From assembly GCF_003473485.1 (NCBI RefSeq), contig NC_053045.1, positions 34,136,494 to 34,200,493 on the forward strand: a stretch of 64,000 nucleotides of DNA, in the 5' to 3' direction. This stretch comes from Medicago truncatula (taxonomy: Eukaryota; Streptophyta; Magnoliopsida; Fabales; Fabaceae). Both the position numbers and the translations under genes were made by a program. The number at the start of each line of letters is the position of its first letter. Position 1 is the stretch's first letter. This document shows positions 10,970-19,867 of the stretch, one piece after another. The notes below the pieces were generated by a model that saw only the letters and a list, made by a program, of their open reading frames with translations, did not search any database and had not been told where the DNA came from.

Positions 10970-11468
10970 GGCCAAATACCATTAGTGGTTTTTAAGTTAG
11001 ATATTTATCAGAAGTTAACCTTTAAGTTATTTTTGTCATAAATTGGTCTTAAATTTATTTTTAATTTCAAATTGATAATTGAAGTCATAAAATATTTATT
11101 TGTTACCCATTTGTTTAGTCAGCTTTAACATTGAAGTAGTATATCTAAAAGTGCTTATAACATCTAACATGAATACTTACATGCACATTCTTCTTATTTT
11201 TGAATTCAAGCTTAATTTTACAGATAAATATTTCATCAACAATATTATAAGTAATCGATCAATTTAATTTCAAAATCAAGACTGATAATACACATATGAA
11301 CCTTAGTTGTGAGAGATGTGAAATTGAAAATACCAACTTAACATTAAACTTCCACATAAACACTTTTTAACAGAGGACCGATTTGTAAAAAAAAAAAAAA
11401 AAAAAAAAACTTAAAAAACTAACTTATTATAAACATCTAACTTAAAGGATCACAAATGATATTTGACC
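10970..11468. mobile_element. Non-autonomous foldback element downstream of copy 1
   Basis: The left end GGCCAAATACCATTAGTGG is mirrored by the right end CAAATGATATTTGACC. Within both arms, AAGTTAGAT, TTTAT and AAGTTA recur in inverted order for at least 60 bp. Total length is 499 bp with no coding capacity. The right arm carries an A-run near 11388-11409. The superfamily is uncertain, possibly MULE-type. Confidence 0.55.
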
Positions 11469-11892
11469 TTAATTCTTTCAATTAAAATCTTATGCATGTC
11501 AATAAATCGATTTGCATAACAAAATGTGAGACGGTGAAACCAAATAATTTGATTCAAGTGATTAATGAACTTCATCAAAGACATCTTTTAAGGAGAACCT
11601 AACTTCAATTCTTGAGTGGAACAAATTTTACTTACCCTCAATGCCAAACTCCAATTATCAAAGTTTTTTCCCTCTCTGAGAATCCGATGGTTAAAAAAAA
11701 CCTTGACGCGGTGCAGATAGAGAATAAAATAATTCTTTGGCCATCTTAACGGGAAGCTCTTTGCAAGATTTTAATGTGAAGAAAAATGTTTGTCTTTTCA
11801 CTCTTTAAGTAGGCCATGCTGAATATCAGTGTGGGCAAAATGAACAATGTTTTGTATTGTAAATTTGAGAAGAGAAAAATGAAAATGAATCA
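11469..11892. other. Intergenic, no gene seen
   Basis: Flank of the neprosin-like pseudogene. No further neprosin motif could be read downstream on the minus strand. Confidence 0.4.
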
Positions 11893-12330
11893 ACCTTTTC
11901 TTACCGTCCAAAATGAGTAGACATGAGTCGGTATTGCCATTTAACTGAGGAGATACCTGGAACCAACATGCATGATAAATCAGCAGTACCATTATTTTCA
12001 ACGCCATAAAAATGATTACATTTAATACCTATTAATATTTTCAAAATCCGTGAATTGATAAGGACAGTGCATAATATATGCAAGGTTGAGATTCGAACTC
12101 CAAACACCACAAAAAAAAAATTCAAAATACAATAAATCAAAACTTACATGCCTTCCAACGGCAATTTTGCTAGTAACACCTCCCTCTCCATTTTGAACCC
12201 ACATATAAGATAAACTTGTTTGAAACTCTGAAACTCTTGGATTCCAAATGCTATTTATTCCACTAACTCCATAATAAGGACTACCGGGAATGTTTTTGAG
12301 AGAAACTTGAGCAATCTACAAATTAAAAGG
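11893..12330 (-). pseudogene. Neprosin (DUF239) family gene fragment
   Basis: On the minus strand, 12320-12148 reads IPGSPYYGVSGINSIWNPRV, then SLSYMWVQNGEGG and KIAVGRHV. This matches the neprosin/DUF239 domain, in which a Y-x-G-x-x-x-x-I-N-x-W-x-P block precedes S-x-x-x-x-W-V-x-N-G. After an interruption that contains a SINE-like repeat (12049-12119), 11990-11893 gives ACWFQVSPQLNGNTDS, matching the family's G-W-x-V-S-P-x-L-x-G-D stretch, with Cys where Gly is expected. It ends at a donor-like G|GTAAGA. The rest of the protein is missing, so this is a truncated relic. Neprosins are secreted prolyl endopeptidase-type proteins; this copy is unlikely to be functional. Confidence 0.55.
12049..12119 (+). 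repeat. tRNA-derived short repeat (SINE-like), copy 2
   Basis: Shares GGACAGTGCATAATATATGC and GATTCGAACTCCAAACACCA with the copy at 6806 and ends in an A-run. The A-box half is decayed. It lies inside the neprosin-like pseudogene. Confidence 0.55.
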
Positions 12331-13204
12331 GTACGTTTGCAAAATTAGTTAAGATTCATATCAAATTATTTACATATATATTTTGTGTCAACCCTAATAA
12401 TATAAAGTTCAATTGAGAGAGAAAAGTAAAGTCTCACAAATGATTTTTCAGTCAGGATTCAAATTCAATTTTTCCTAAACAATTTCTTCTTGATCGAAGT
12501 CCATCGAACACTTAGTCAAATCACTTGATTTATTAAATATGATTTGTATAAATAAACCAAAAATATTTTTATTTATAACAAAAAACTTACGTGACTAACG
12601 AAACTATCTTGAGTTAATGTATGATTATACAATAAAGATTTGGCTCGAATGAGGTCATCTTATGATTCTTTAATAAAGGATGATCAAAAGCCAATTGTTT
12701 GTGAATGTCAATACAATCAACTATGTCTCCAAACTTTGTCTACAAAACCACAAAATCAAACACACAGAAACACAAATTAATCAAATAATTGCATCATATA
12801 TTAATCTCAAACTAAACCACAAATCAAGGCTATATATGCATGTGTGTGTAATACATGAATACTCTTGATAGGGGACTTGTTAATTAGTTTTAGTTGTCTC
12901 TCTGACTCCAAATCTTGATTTAACGTACTATGCATACCATCAATTTTCTCGTTAAAGCAAATGACTCGAGGATAAATGTTAATTAGTCGAGTATATTGCC
13001 TATTTATAAATAGATACATCATGACAAATTTAAATATTACTATACAAAGAATATAAATATGGTAAAATATCAGGTCATTTTTTTTTTGGAGAGATATCAG
13101 GTCATTAATATGAGTTGAATACTTTTTTTTGTTTATACCTTGTGGGAGAAATATTTCTACACATATAATACATTTCCTACTATTTTTCTTCAATCTCGAT
13201 CTAT
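12331..13204. other. Intergenic, no gene seen
   Basis: AT-rich spacer. The frame at 12807-13193 (minus) is Ile/Lys/Tyr-rich, has no recognisable motif and looks like chance translation of AT-rich DNA. Confidence 0.45.
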
Positions 13205-13466
13205 AATCTATTTATATATCTATGCTATATATAAAGAAAATTACCCCTTTCAACATTTTTTGGTTGGATTTTCTTTCTAAAAATACCCTCAATTTTCAAT
13301 ACAAATAACACATGTAACAAATAGACAAGAATAAATTTAAATAATAAAACAAATGTAACAACACGATATGAATATTTTTTGTTTTGTTTTTTTCTTTATT
13401 ATTTAAAAAGTGTAACAAACTATATGAGTATATTTATACTTACTTTTTTTCATCATTCCAATTATT

Positions 13467-13484
13467 CCCTTAAACTACTTTTTT
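13467..13484. repeat. LINE target-site duplication, left copy
   Basis: CCCTTAAACTACTTTTTT is identical to 15180-15197. Confidence 0.7.
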
Positions 13485-13584
13485 TTTTACAAGAAGAAAC
13501 TTATTGCATTTCATTCATAATAATAGTAGAGATACAAGATGGAATCCTAATATGAATATGGAAACTAGCATGACGCAAAGCCAC

Positions 13585-13851
13585 TCAAGCAAAACTATGA
13601 GCGACTTCGTTGGCTTGTCTCTGAATAAACCTAACATCAGAAGTTACTACATCAGAAGCTAACAGGGGTCTACAGTCATTGATTACTGTGATAAAATTAG
13701 AGACGCCACTTTTACTGCCATAAAGACTATCTACCACATTTTTGAAATCAAGCTCAAATTCCACAATACCTAGCTGGACATCACGAACCCAGTACATAGC
13801 TGATAATAAACCTAAAGTCTCACCCAAATCCACATCAAGAATCAGAGACAT
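13585..13851 (-). pseudogene. LINE RNase H-like (RVT_3) domain remnant
   Basis: Reads IVEFELDFKNVVDSLYGSKS and ends RFIQRQANEVAHSFA, the characteristic C-terminal E-L-D...V-V-D and R-x-x-N-x-x-A-H motifs of the RNase H domain in plant LINE proteins. Upstream coding is broken. Confidence 0.65.
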
Positions 13852-14443
13852 CCATTAAGTCTTGTCCAAAACATAACAACCTTCATCATCTCGAATGCAC
13901 ACACCAATGTCAACCCGATTCCGAACTTGAGAAAATGACGCATCAACATTACATTTAAATCTGTCAGGACTTGGTTTAATCTACTTCAAGTCGTTCGGGG
14001 TAGCGGGATGCTGAGGGATAGGATGACGAATAGACTGAGCATTCCTCCACGAGCACAAATAGCTTAAGCTGTTTCAGTAACATTGTTACATACTTTATAG
14101 TTTCGATGCTTCCATATAGTCCAGAGGGTCACACTGAAAACTTGCTTTTGTTGCTGGTCAAGGTGTTGTAAGATAGAAAACACATTGGTTGGAAAACTTG
14201 CATCAACATCAAAAACAACAATCAAAAGACTCCATAATCCGCTCTGCTGCCAACAAATCTTGCTTATATCACACTAAAGAATAGATGGGTACTATCATCG
14301 CCAAAATCATCATACATTGCACACCTATCAGTACACTAAACTCCTTTTGATTGCAATCAGATTCTTGTGGGCAAACAATTTCGACAAGCTCTCCATATGA
14401 AATTCTTGATCGTCGAGGGAAATTTTAAACTCCAAATACAATT

Positions 14444-15087
14444 TCAGTTAGCCGGCACACAGTGTTGTACAACTGCCACATCATGATTCAGAGTATCCTT
14501 GTAAACACTTTTAACTGAATAGGCACCATCCTTCTCGAATTTCCAAACAGGCACATCATGAGTTACCGAAGGAAATAACGGGGTATTATAAATATTTCTA
14601 GCAGTAGTATTGTAAAAAAAAAAAAAAAGCATTAATTAGCTCCATATTCCATTGTTTTTGGGGTGTAACCAACAAGTTAGAAACAATGATAGATGGCCAC
14701 TCCAAATGATGATGAGTAGACGGTAAAATTCATGCAGCATTACTAAGCCATGGGTGATCCCAAACTGGAATGTGTTCTCCTGTGTCTATACTCCAATGAA
14801 AACTACGGCGAATCACGTCTTTGGCACTCCATATGCTACGCCAAACATAACTAGGATTATGGCCTATGCTAGCTCCAAAATAGTCACTTCGAGAAAAATA
14901 TTTACCTTTGAGTAAACGAGTGAGCAGAGACTCTGGAGAAGAAACTAACTTCCAAGCCTGCTTGCCAACCATAGCCATTAAAACCCATACCGCCAAACAC
15001 CTTAGGAACTGAAAGGCGTTCACAAGATAGCCAGTGCAATCCTCGAGAATTCGCAGAATTATGACCCCACCAGAAGGAGTTTAACAT
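14444..15087 (-). pseudogene. LINE post-RT and zf-RVT region remnant
   Basis: Three overlapping minus-strand frames (15087-14902, 15023-14730 and 14632-14444) together cover the stretch between reverse transcriptase and RNase H. Motifs include LLKGKYFSRSDYF, YVWRSIW and WSIDTGEHIPVWDHPWL, typical of the linker of plant L1-like proteins. The frame changes and an A/T run at 14615-14630 show decay. Confidence 0.65.
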
Positions 15088-15179
15088 TTTCTCTATCTAA
15101 TTAATGAGGGACCCCGGAAGAAGGAAAACACTCATCACATAGAAAGGGATAGATTGCAAAACAAACTAAACGATAACCT

Positions 15180-15197
15180 CCCTTAAACTACTTTTTT
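15180..15197. repeat. LINE target-site duplication, right copy
   Basis: Identical to 13467-13484. Confidence 0.7.
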
Positions 15198-15434
15198 CTA
15201 TAATAAAATTGTTGTTGGTGTCATTAAAAAAATAATTTAGATTATATTTTTTTGTTATATTGTATTATTGTCGATATCTTTGAAATTGATAATCATGGTT
15301 AGTTTGATTTTTTATAAATTGAAAGCAACAAACATTTATATATTTTATAGTTTTAATCAAAATCAATAAACATTTGTCAAGTAAACCATAAAAAATATAT
15401 GCGACGTCTTAAACATGAAATTTGTAATTATTTG

Positions 15435-15520
15435 TTTTTTTTTTTTTGGTGTCTAGGGATCGAACAACGGACCTTGCATATATTATGCATTGTCTTTACC
15501 AATTGAACTAAACTCACAAT
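15435..15520 (-). repeat. tRNA-derived short repeat (SINE-like), copy 3, minus strand
   Basis: The minus strand reads TTAGTTCAATTGGTAAAGAC, then AATGCATAATATATGCAAGG and GTTCGATCCCT, then an A-run. Same family as 6806. Confidence 0.55.
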
Positions 15521-15766
15521 GACAGTAATTATTTGTTTACTTAACACTACATACATCCCTTGCTAGATTTCGAATTATTTAAAATCATCAAGTGGTTGTG
15601 ACAATGCATTATAATATACAAAAGTCAGATTTACAAAAGTGAATTTCTAACCACAATAATACTTACAACAAAAACAATTTTTAGATTAAACCTTTCTCAG
15701 CACGACACAATATAATCAAATTTTTTAATAGCACTGACACAATTTGTATTTTTCTTTTTTTCCTTC

Positions 15767-15890
15767 CATAAAACCTGTAAATAAAAGGAAATATAATATT
15801 TTTTAAACATTCAATTTGATTTTTCTCTCCATAAAACCTGTAAATAAAAGGAAATTAATATTTTCTAAACATTTAAATGAACCTTGCTAT
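15767..15890 (+). repeat. Two-copy direct repeat, about 63 bp
   Basis: CCATAAAACCTGTAAATAAA, then AGGAAAT and TATTTT(C/T)TAAACATT, occurs twice, starting near 15767 and 15830. Confidence 0.6.
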
Positions 15891-15959
15891 TTTCTCCATA
15901 TAAGATGAACTGGCAATGTTTACAAGGAGTTTTTTTTTTTTTGAGGGACAAGGATGAAT

Positions 15960-16800
15960 TTTTTTAACACACTCTCAATTACAATTTTTGCAATAAAAAA
16001 TTACAACAAAATAACCTATCAAAGACATACATTTATCCAAGCACTTAATACACCCAAACGACTAAAGTTGTTGTGGTGAAGAAAAATTAAACTAAATTTT
16101 CGTATTTTTAATATCTCTTTATCTCTTATTTATTTCCACTACTCAATGTAAAACTTAGGTGAGTATCCACTTTGACAAAACATATCCTCCTTTTTTTATC
16201 AAAAAAAAAAAAAAACATATCCTCCTTTCATTTGAAGTCTCACATTTCTTAACCTTGTTATAAACTTCATCAGCGCAAAGTAAAAATTTTATTGCAGTTC
16301 ACTCTAAATATTTCATTTCACTTGATTTTTCTTCACAATTAAGACATTGTTGGACCAAATAATTTTTGATTGTGCATTTCTATAAGGAGAAGTTCATCCT
16401 CCCATTAAACAATGAAATATTCAACTTCATAAAGTAGCCAAAACATTATATAAGAAAATTACAAATAAGATGATAGCTAACATCTCTTCAAATTACTAGT
16501 GTAGCAAACTACTCTTCTATTCACACAAGAAGCAAAAGGAAACATAAAAAACAATTTACAAAACAATAAAATATTGTATTGCTCTCAACTTGCAATTAAT
16601 TACAAGGATAAAATTGCAAATCCTCTCAATTATAATTTTTGCATGTGAACATTAAAAATTGCAAACTTACTCAAAGACATTGAAATACCCAATCAATGTA
16701 CACCCCTATGCCTTAGTTGTTGTGGTGGTGAAGAAAATTCATACTAACTCTCCATATTATGTTTATTTATAATAACTCTATCTCTTATTTTGTTGTGTTT
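15960..16800 (+). repeat. Direct duplication of about 170 bp upstream of copy 2
   Basis: 15970-16130 and 16620-16795 share, in order, CTCTCAATTA, AATTTTTGCA, CAAAGACAT, TACACCC, GTTGTTGTGGTG and CTCTATCTCTTATTT/CTTTATCTCTTATTT. Diverged but clearly homologous. The DNA between them (16131-16619) shows no gene. Confidence 0.5.
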
Positions 16801-16835
16801 ATGCACTTTTTTTTTTTACAAGAAACTAAAATAAT

Positions 16836-17010
16836 TGTCTGATGGATGTACCTTTGAGACATCACATATATTTTTTTAAATAATTGTCTGATCATGCAAT
16901 ATATTATATCTGTTCATAGTATAACACGTTTAATCTTGTCTTTTCCAATCCAATAACGACATTATAAAGCTTGCCCCCACAGGAATCTAACGAGTAAACT
17001 ACAAAGGGCG
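16836..17010 (+). promoter_or_regulatory. Conserved distal upstream block, DIR1-like copy 2
   Basis: GATGGATGTACCTTTGAGAC, then CACATATATT, TTGTCTTTTCCAATCC and CCCCCACAGGAATCTAACGA match the block upstream of copies 1, 3 and 4. It is about 600 bp from the start codon, farther than in the sisters, because a MITE-like insert and other DNA lie between. Confidence 0.5.
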
Positions 17011-17061
17011 TAGTTTTGTTTTAGACCAAACTAGAGAGTGTGAGAAAATATAAAAATATGG

Positions 17062-17232
17062 GTCTTCGTTAACAAGGGCATTTGTTAAGGATTCTAAAAT
17101 AGAAATAATTGCTAACTTTTATGTATAAAAAGTTGCTTTTTAATATTTCAATATTTTGAATACACAAATTCCAAGATAAAGTTTTTACTTTAAATTTCTT
17201 ATCAAGTGTCTTAAGGGCACTTGTTAACATTT
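17062..17232. mobile_element. MITE-like insert in the copy 2 upstream region
   Basis: The left arm GTTAACAAGGGCATTTGTTA is mirrored by TTAAGGGCACTTGTTAACAT on the right. About 170 bp, non-coding. It separates the conserved distal block from the copy 2 gene. Confidence 0.5.
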
Positions 17233-17622
17233 TCCTAAAAATATTAACCACTTACACATTTATAAATATAATTATTCATTCACACTTTCATTAATCTTAT
17301 TTAAAAATTCAACTTCATTACTCAAATACTCTTCATCTCATTTAATTGCATAAAATAAAGCAGACATAATATGAAGGATATTTTAATATACTGTCTTTAA
17401 ATAATATAGGGTACGAAACAAATTATTTTTTATTTATGTTTTTCTACCATTTATACGTGTGAAAATTTACTACAGAGAGAATATATTTCATTCGCACCTT
17501 TTTTCTTATGGTATATTCACACACACGTTAAACAACTGAAACCTCCACCAATATTTCTACTCAAATCTTTTTTTTTTTTTGAGAATATATAATTTATTTT
17601 TTATATATAGAGAGAGAGATCG

Positions 17623-17937
17623 ATGGATTCATACAAGAAGGTTATGATTATGGTGATGTTGTTGGCCATTGGTAATGCTAAGTTTTCCACTAGTATAACG
17701 ATTTGTAACTTGACAAGAGAAGAGCGTGAGACATGTGAGCCTTACGTGAGTGGGGAAAACTCTGTTGATGCTACAAGAAAGACATTCAAAGCATGTTGTT
17801 CTGTTATGGCCAAGGCTGATCTTGAATGTTTCTGTCGTTACAAGAATTCAATATTACTTTCTTATTATGGTATTGATCCTAAACTTGCCCTAGAACTCCC
17901 AGTTAAGTGTAAGCTTAGGAAGTCCTTCAAGTGCTAG
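17623..17937 (+). CDS. DIR1-like non-specific lipid-transfer protein, copy 2
   Basis: Encodes 104 residues: a signal peptide (about 1-24), then an eight-cysteine lipid-transfer domain with ICNLTREERETCEPYVSG, KACC, AKADLECFCRYK, YYGIDP and LPVKC. It shares NLTRxER with copy 3 and EPYVSG with copies 1 and 4. The spacing between the second cysteine and the CC pair is 19 residues (18 in copies 1 and 4). The C-terminus is more basic (KLRKSFKC). The proximal promoter is unlike the sisters: the GTTCA...CATCCTATATATA block is missing and the nearest TATA-like run (TTATATATAG, 17601-17610) is only 13 bases from the ATG. The coding frame is intact, so it may still be expressed, perhaps differently. 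Role as for copy 1: apoplastic lipid binding (family inference). Confidence 0.82.
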   Translation: MDSYKKVMIMVMLLAIGNAKFSTSITICNLTREERETCEPYVSGENSVDATRKTFKACCSVMAKADLECFCRYKNSILLSYYGIDPKLALELPVKCKLRKSFKC

Positions 17938-18689
17938 CCTATAGATCGATCTACACTAGCTATTTTTTTCTTCTTCATATTATTTAATAATAGAATATCA
18001 AAAATATCTTTCATTTTTTTTATGCAATTAAATGATATGGGTTACTAAATTAATAATCTAATTCATGATTTTTCTCTTATTTTCCTCTGAGTTTTATTTT
18101 TATTTTTGGCAAGCAAACGTTTGTTATTAGTATGTTATGTTATTGGTGCACTTGAAATCAAAATACATTTTTGTATGTTAGGCTAGCTACTATTACGTTG
18201 AGTTGGTGCTTTAATACACCTCTTGTTGAATGGCCACGTTCTCCATTACCAGAGTTTATAGAGAAAACGCATTGTGGCTTGTGATATCCATTCATTTTGT
18301 TTCTATCTGCACCCTCTCCGACGAACTTACAATGGTTGTCAAATCCATAGATTTGAGTTATTAATTGTTAAATGGTTATAGGAATGTTGAATTTGTGTTG
18401 ACTTTGGTTCTCTTTGACAAATTTCAAATTTTGCCAATAATAGATGCCACCGAAGTTTTGGTAGTTTGACAAATAACCAAAATTTGTGTCGATAGATGAC
18501 TCAAAATGTATAACACTCACATTTATTTCACGAAATGATGTATTTCTTGTTTTTTGTTTCACACATCACGAGTTCAATCAGAAGTCACTCACACTGATAG
18601 AGTTTTTGGTACTGAACGGGCTAAAAGAATTGTTACTAAGCCACTTTGGACTAAAAACTATGTCCTTAAGTAAATCAGGGGGGGGTTAA
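17938..18689. other. Copy 2 3' flank and intergenic sequence
   Basis: 18040-18130 retains the shared family 3' UTR motifs (GTTACTAAATTAATAATCTA and TTTTTATTTTTGGCAAGCAA). Beyond that I see no gene; the opposed short frames at 18368-18689 have no recognisable motifs. Confidence 0.45.
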
Positions 18690-18960
18690 ATCTTTATTTT
18701 ATCATAGCAATGTTTGTAATAGAGGCCCAAGCCCAATTTGTATTAGGTCTAGGCATCAGCCCTAGTTACTTATAGAGGTGTGCTAACATCTCTAGAGTTA
18801 TGAAATCAGCCATTTGTTATCTTTCTTTTCTTTCCTTAGTTTTTTTATCATTTGGTTTAGCTTAGAATTTGTTACTATCTGAACAAGAATCCATCACACA
18901 CCTTTTAAAATTATTGGGACTATCGTTTCATCATTAGCACACTTTCAAGTGCAACTCTAT
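18690..18960. repeat. Possible Copia-type LTR fragment
   Basis: GAGGCCCAAGCCCAATTTGT, then CCCTAGTTACTTATAG and TCTTTCTTTTCTTTCCTTAG, resembles the transcribed part of plant Copia LTRs. No paired LTR or target duplication was found, so the call is tentative. Confidence 0.3.
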
Positions 18961-19867
18961 AAAAATCTATCTTCCGAATGCTATTTCCTTTTGCATTTTC
19001 TTCCTCTTTGTGTTTCTTAAACTCTTTGTATTTTCTTCTTTAAAATGTTGAAGTTTTTAGCGACTCCTTTAATGTCTTCATACAAAACTTCTAAAGGTTC
19101 TTGTTCCTCAAACATAACTTTGAACGCCGATGAGAAGCCTATCGACACTAACCTGTGGGAACACGTAACTACCCATTGATGATAAAACTCCTACTAAAAC
19201 TTTCTTATGACCCCACTTTGACCCAAAAAGCGTTCCTGATAAGTTCAAACCATATATATATATTTTTTGTTGTAACCATGAAGAAGTTTTTACTTCTTTA
19301 CCTTCAAATTGCACCTATTACTTTACTACGAAGGAATTCACAAAAAAAAAAAAAAAAAACAGATAAAGAAAATATTAGTTTAAAAAATCATGACTAAATA
19401 ACTTTTGTTATAATTTATCCATAATTTTTTTTTAAACTAATATTTTCTCTATCCGTTTTTTATCAAGTCTGCATTCATTTTTATTGCAAGACTCTGTAAT
19501 ATATATATTTATATAAAAATAAGGTGTTACTTGTTTCAAAAAAATAAAATAAAAAAAGGTGTTACTTTTGTGTAATTAGCTCTAAAATTAATCATATCAT
19601 AAGCCCTACAAAATATTAATATAAACTCATTTTATATATTATTGATTCCAATTGCAAGATTAATGTTTTATGAACTTTTATTGGATACCATTAATCTTTA
19701 CTTAAAATTAAGTTATGATATCGCAACAACAATTTTGCCTAAAAAATATTATATATGTTTTTGCTAGTATATATTTTAGGTTAGGGAGTGCTTGATGGTT
19801 ATTTAACATTCATTGGTAGTTTGACGTGACTGATAGATAACATTGACCGCTTGATAAAACTGAAATG
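18961..19867. other. Intergenic, no gene seen
   Basis: AT-rich, with an A-run at 19339-19358 and several decayed stretches. The minus frame at 19108-19314 has no recognisable domain. Confidence 0.4.

Larger units (their letters stand above)
13485..15179 (-). mobile_element. 5'-truncated L1-like LINE, minus strand
   Basis: Bounded by a perfect 18-bp direct repeat (13467-13484 and 15180-15197), with a T-run at the left edge that is the poly(A) tail of a minus-strand insertion. Coding remnants in order from the 5' end: the region after the reverse transcriptase (about 15087-14730; motifs FWWGHN, GLHWLSCERLSVPK and GGMGF), a zf-RVT-like region (14632-14444; VWKFEKDGAYSVKSVYK), and an RNase H domain (13851-13585). 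Frameshifts separate these. The reverse-transcriptase core is absent through 5' truncation, as is usual for target-primed insertions. Confidence 0.75.
13229..15540 (+). mobile_element. Possible Helitron-like insertion hosting a LINE (left end near 13229)
   Basis: The left sequence TATGCTATATATAAAG is followed by AATTACCCCTTTCAAC, which resembles the 5' termini of plant Helitrons (TC, A/T-rich, then ATAAAG). A related sequence occurs at 61087 (CTATACTATTATACTATATA). The DNA on both sides of the LINE at 13485-15179 reads continuously once the LINE and its target duplication are removed. No 3' hairpin with CTAG-type end was confirmed, so the call is weak and the right boundary arbitrary. Confidence 0.25.

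Noticed and set aside
12807-13193. 128-codon minus-strand frame
   Set aside because: Low-complexity Ile, Lys, Tyr and Asn composition, as expected from AT-rich non-coding DNA; no domain.
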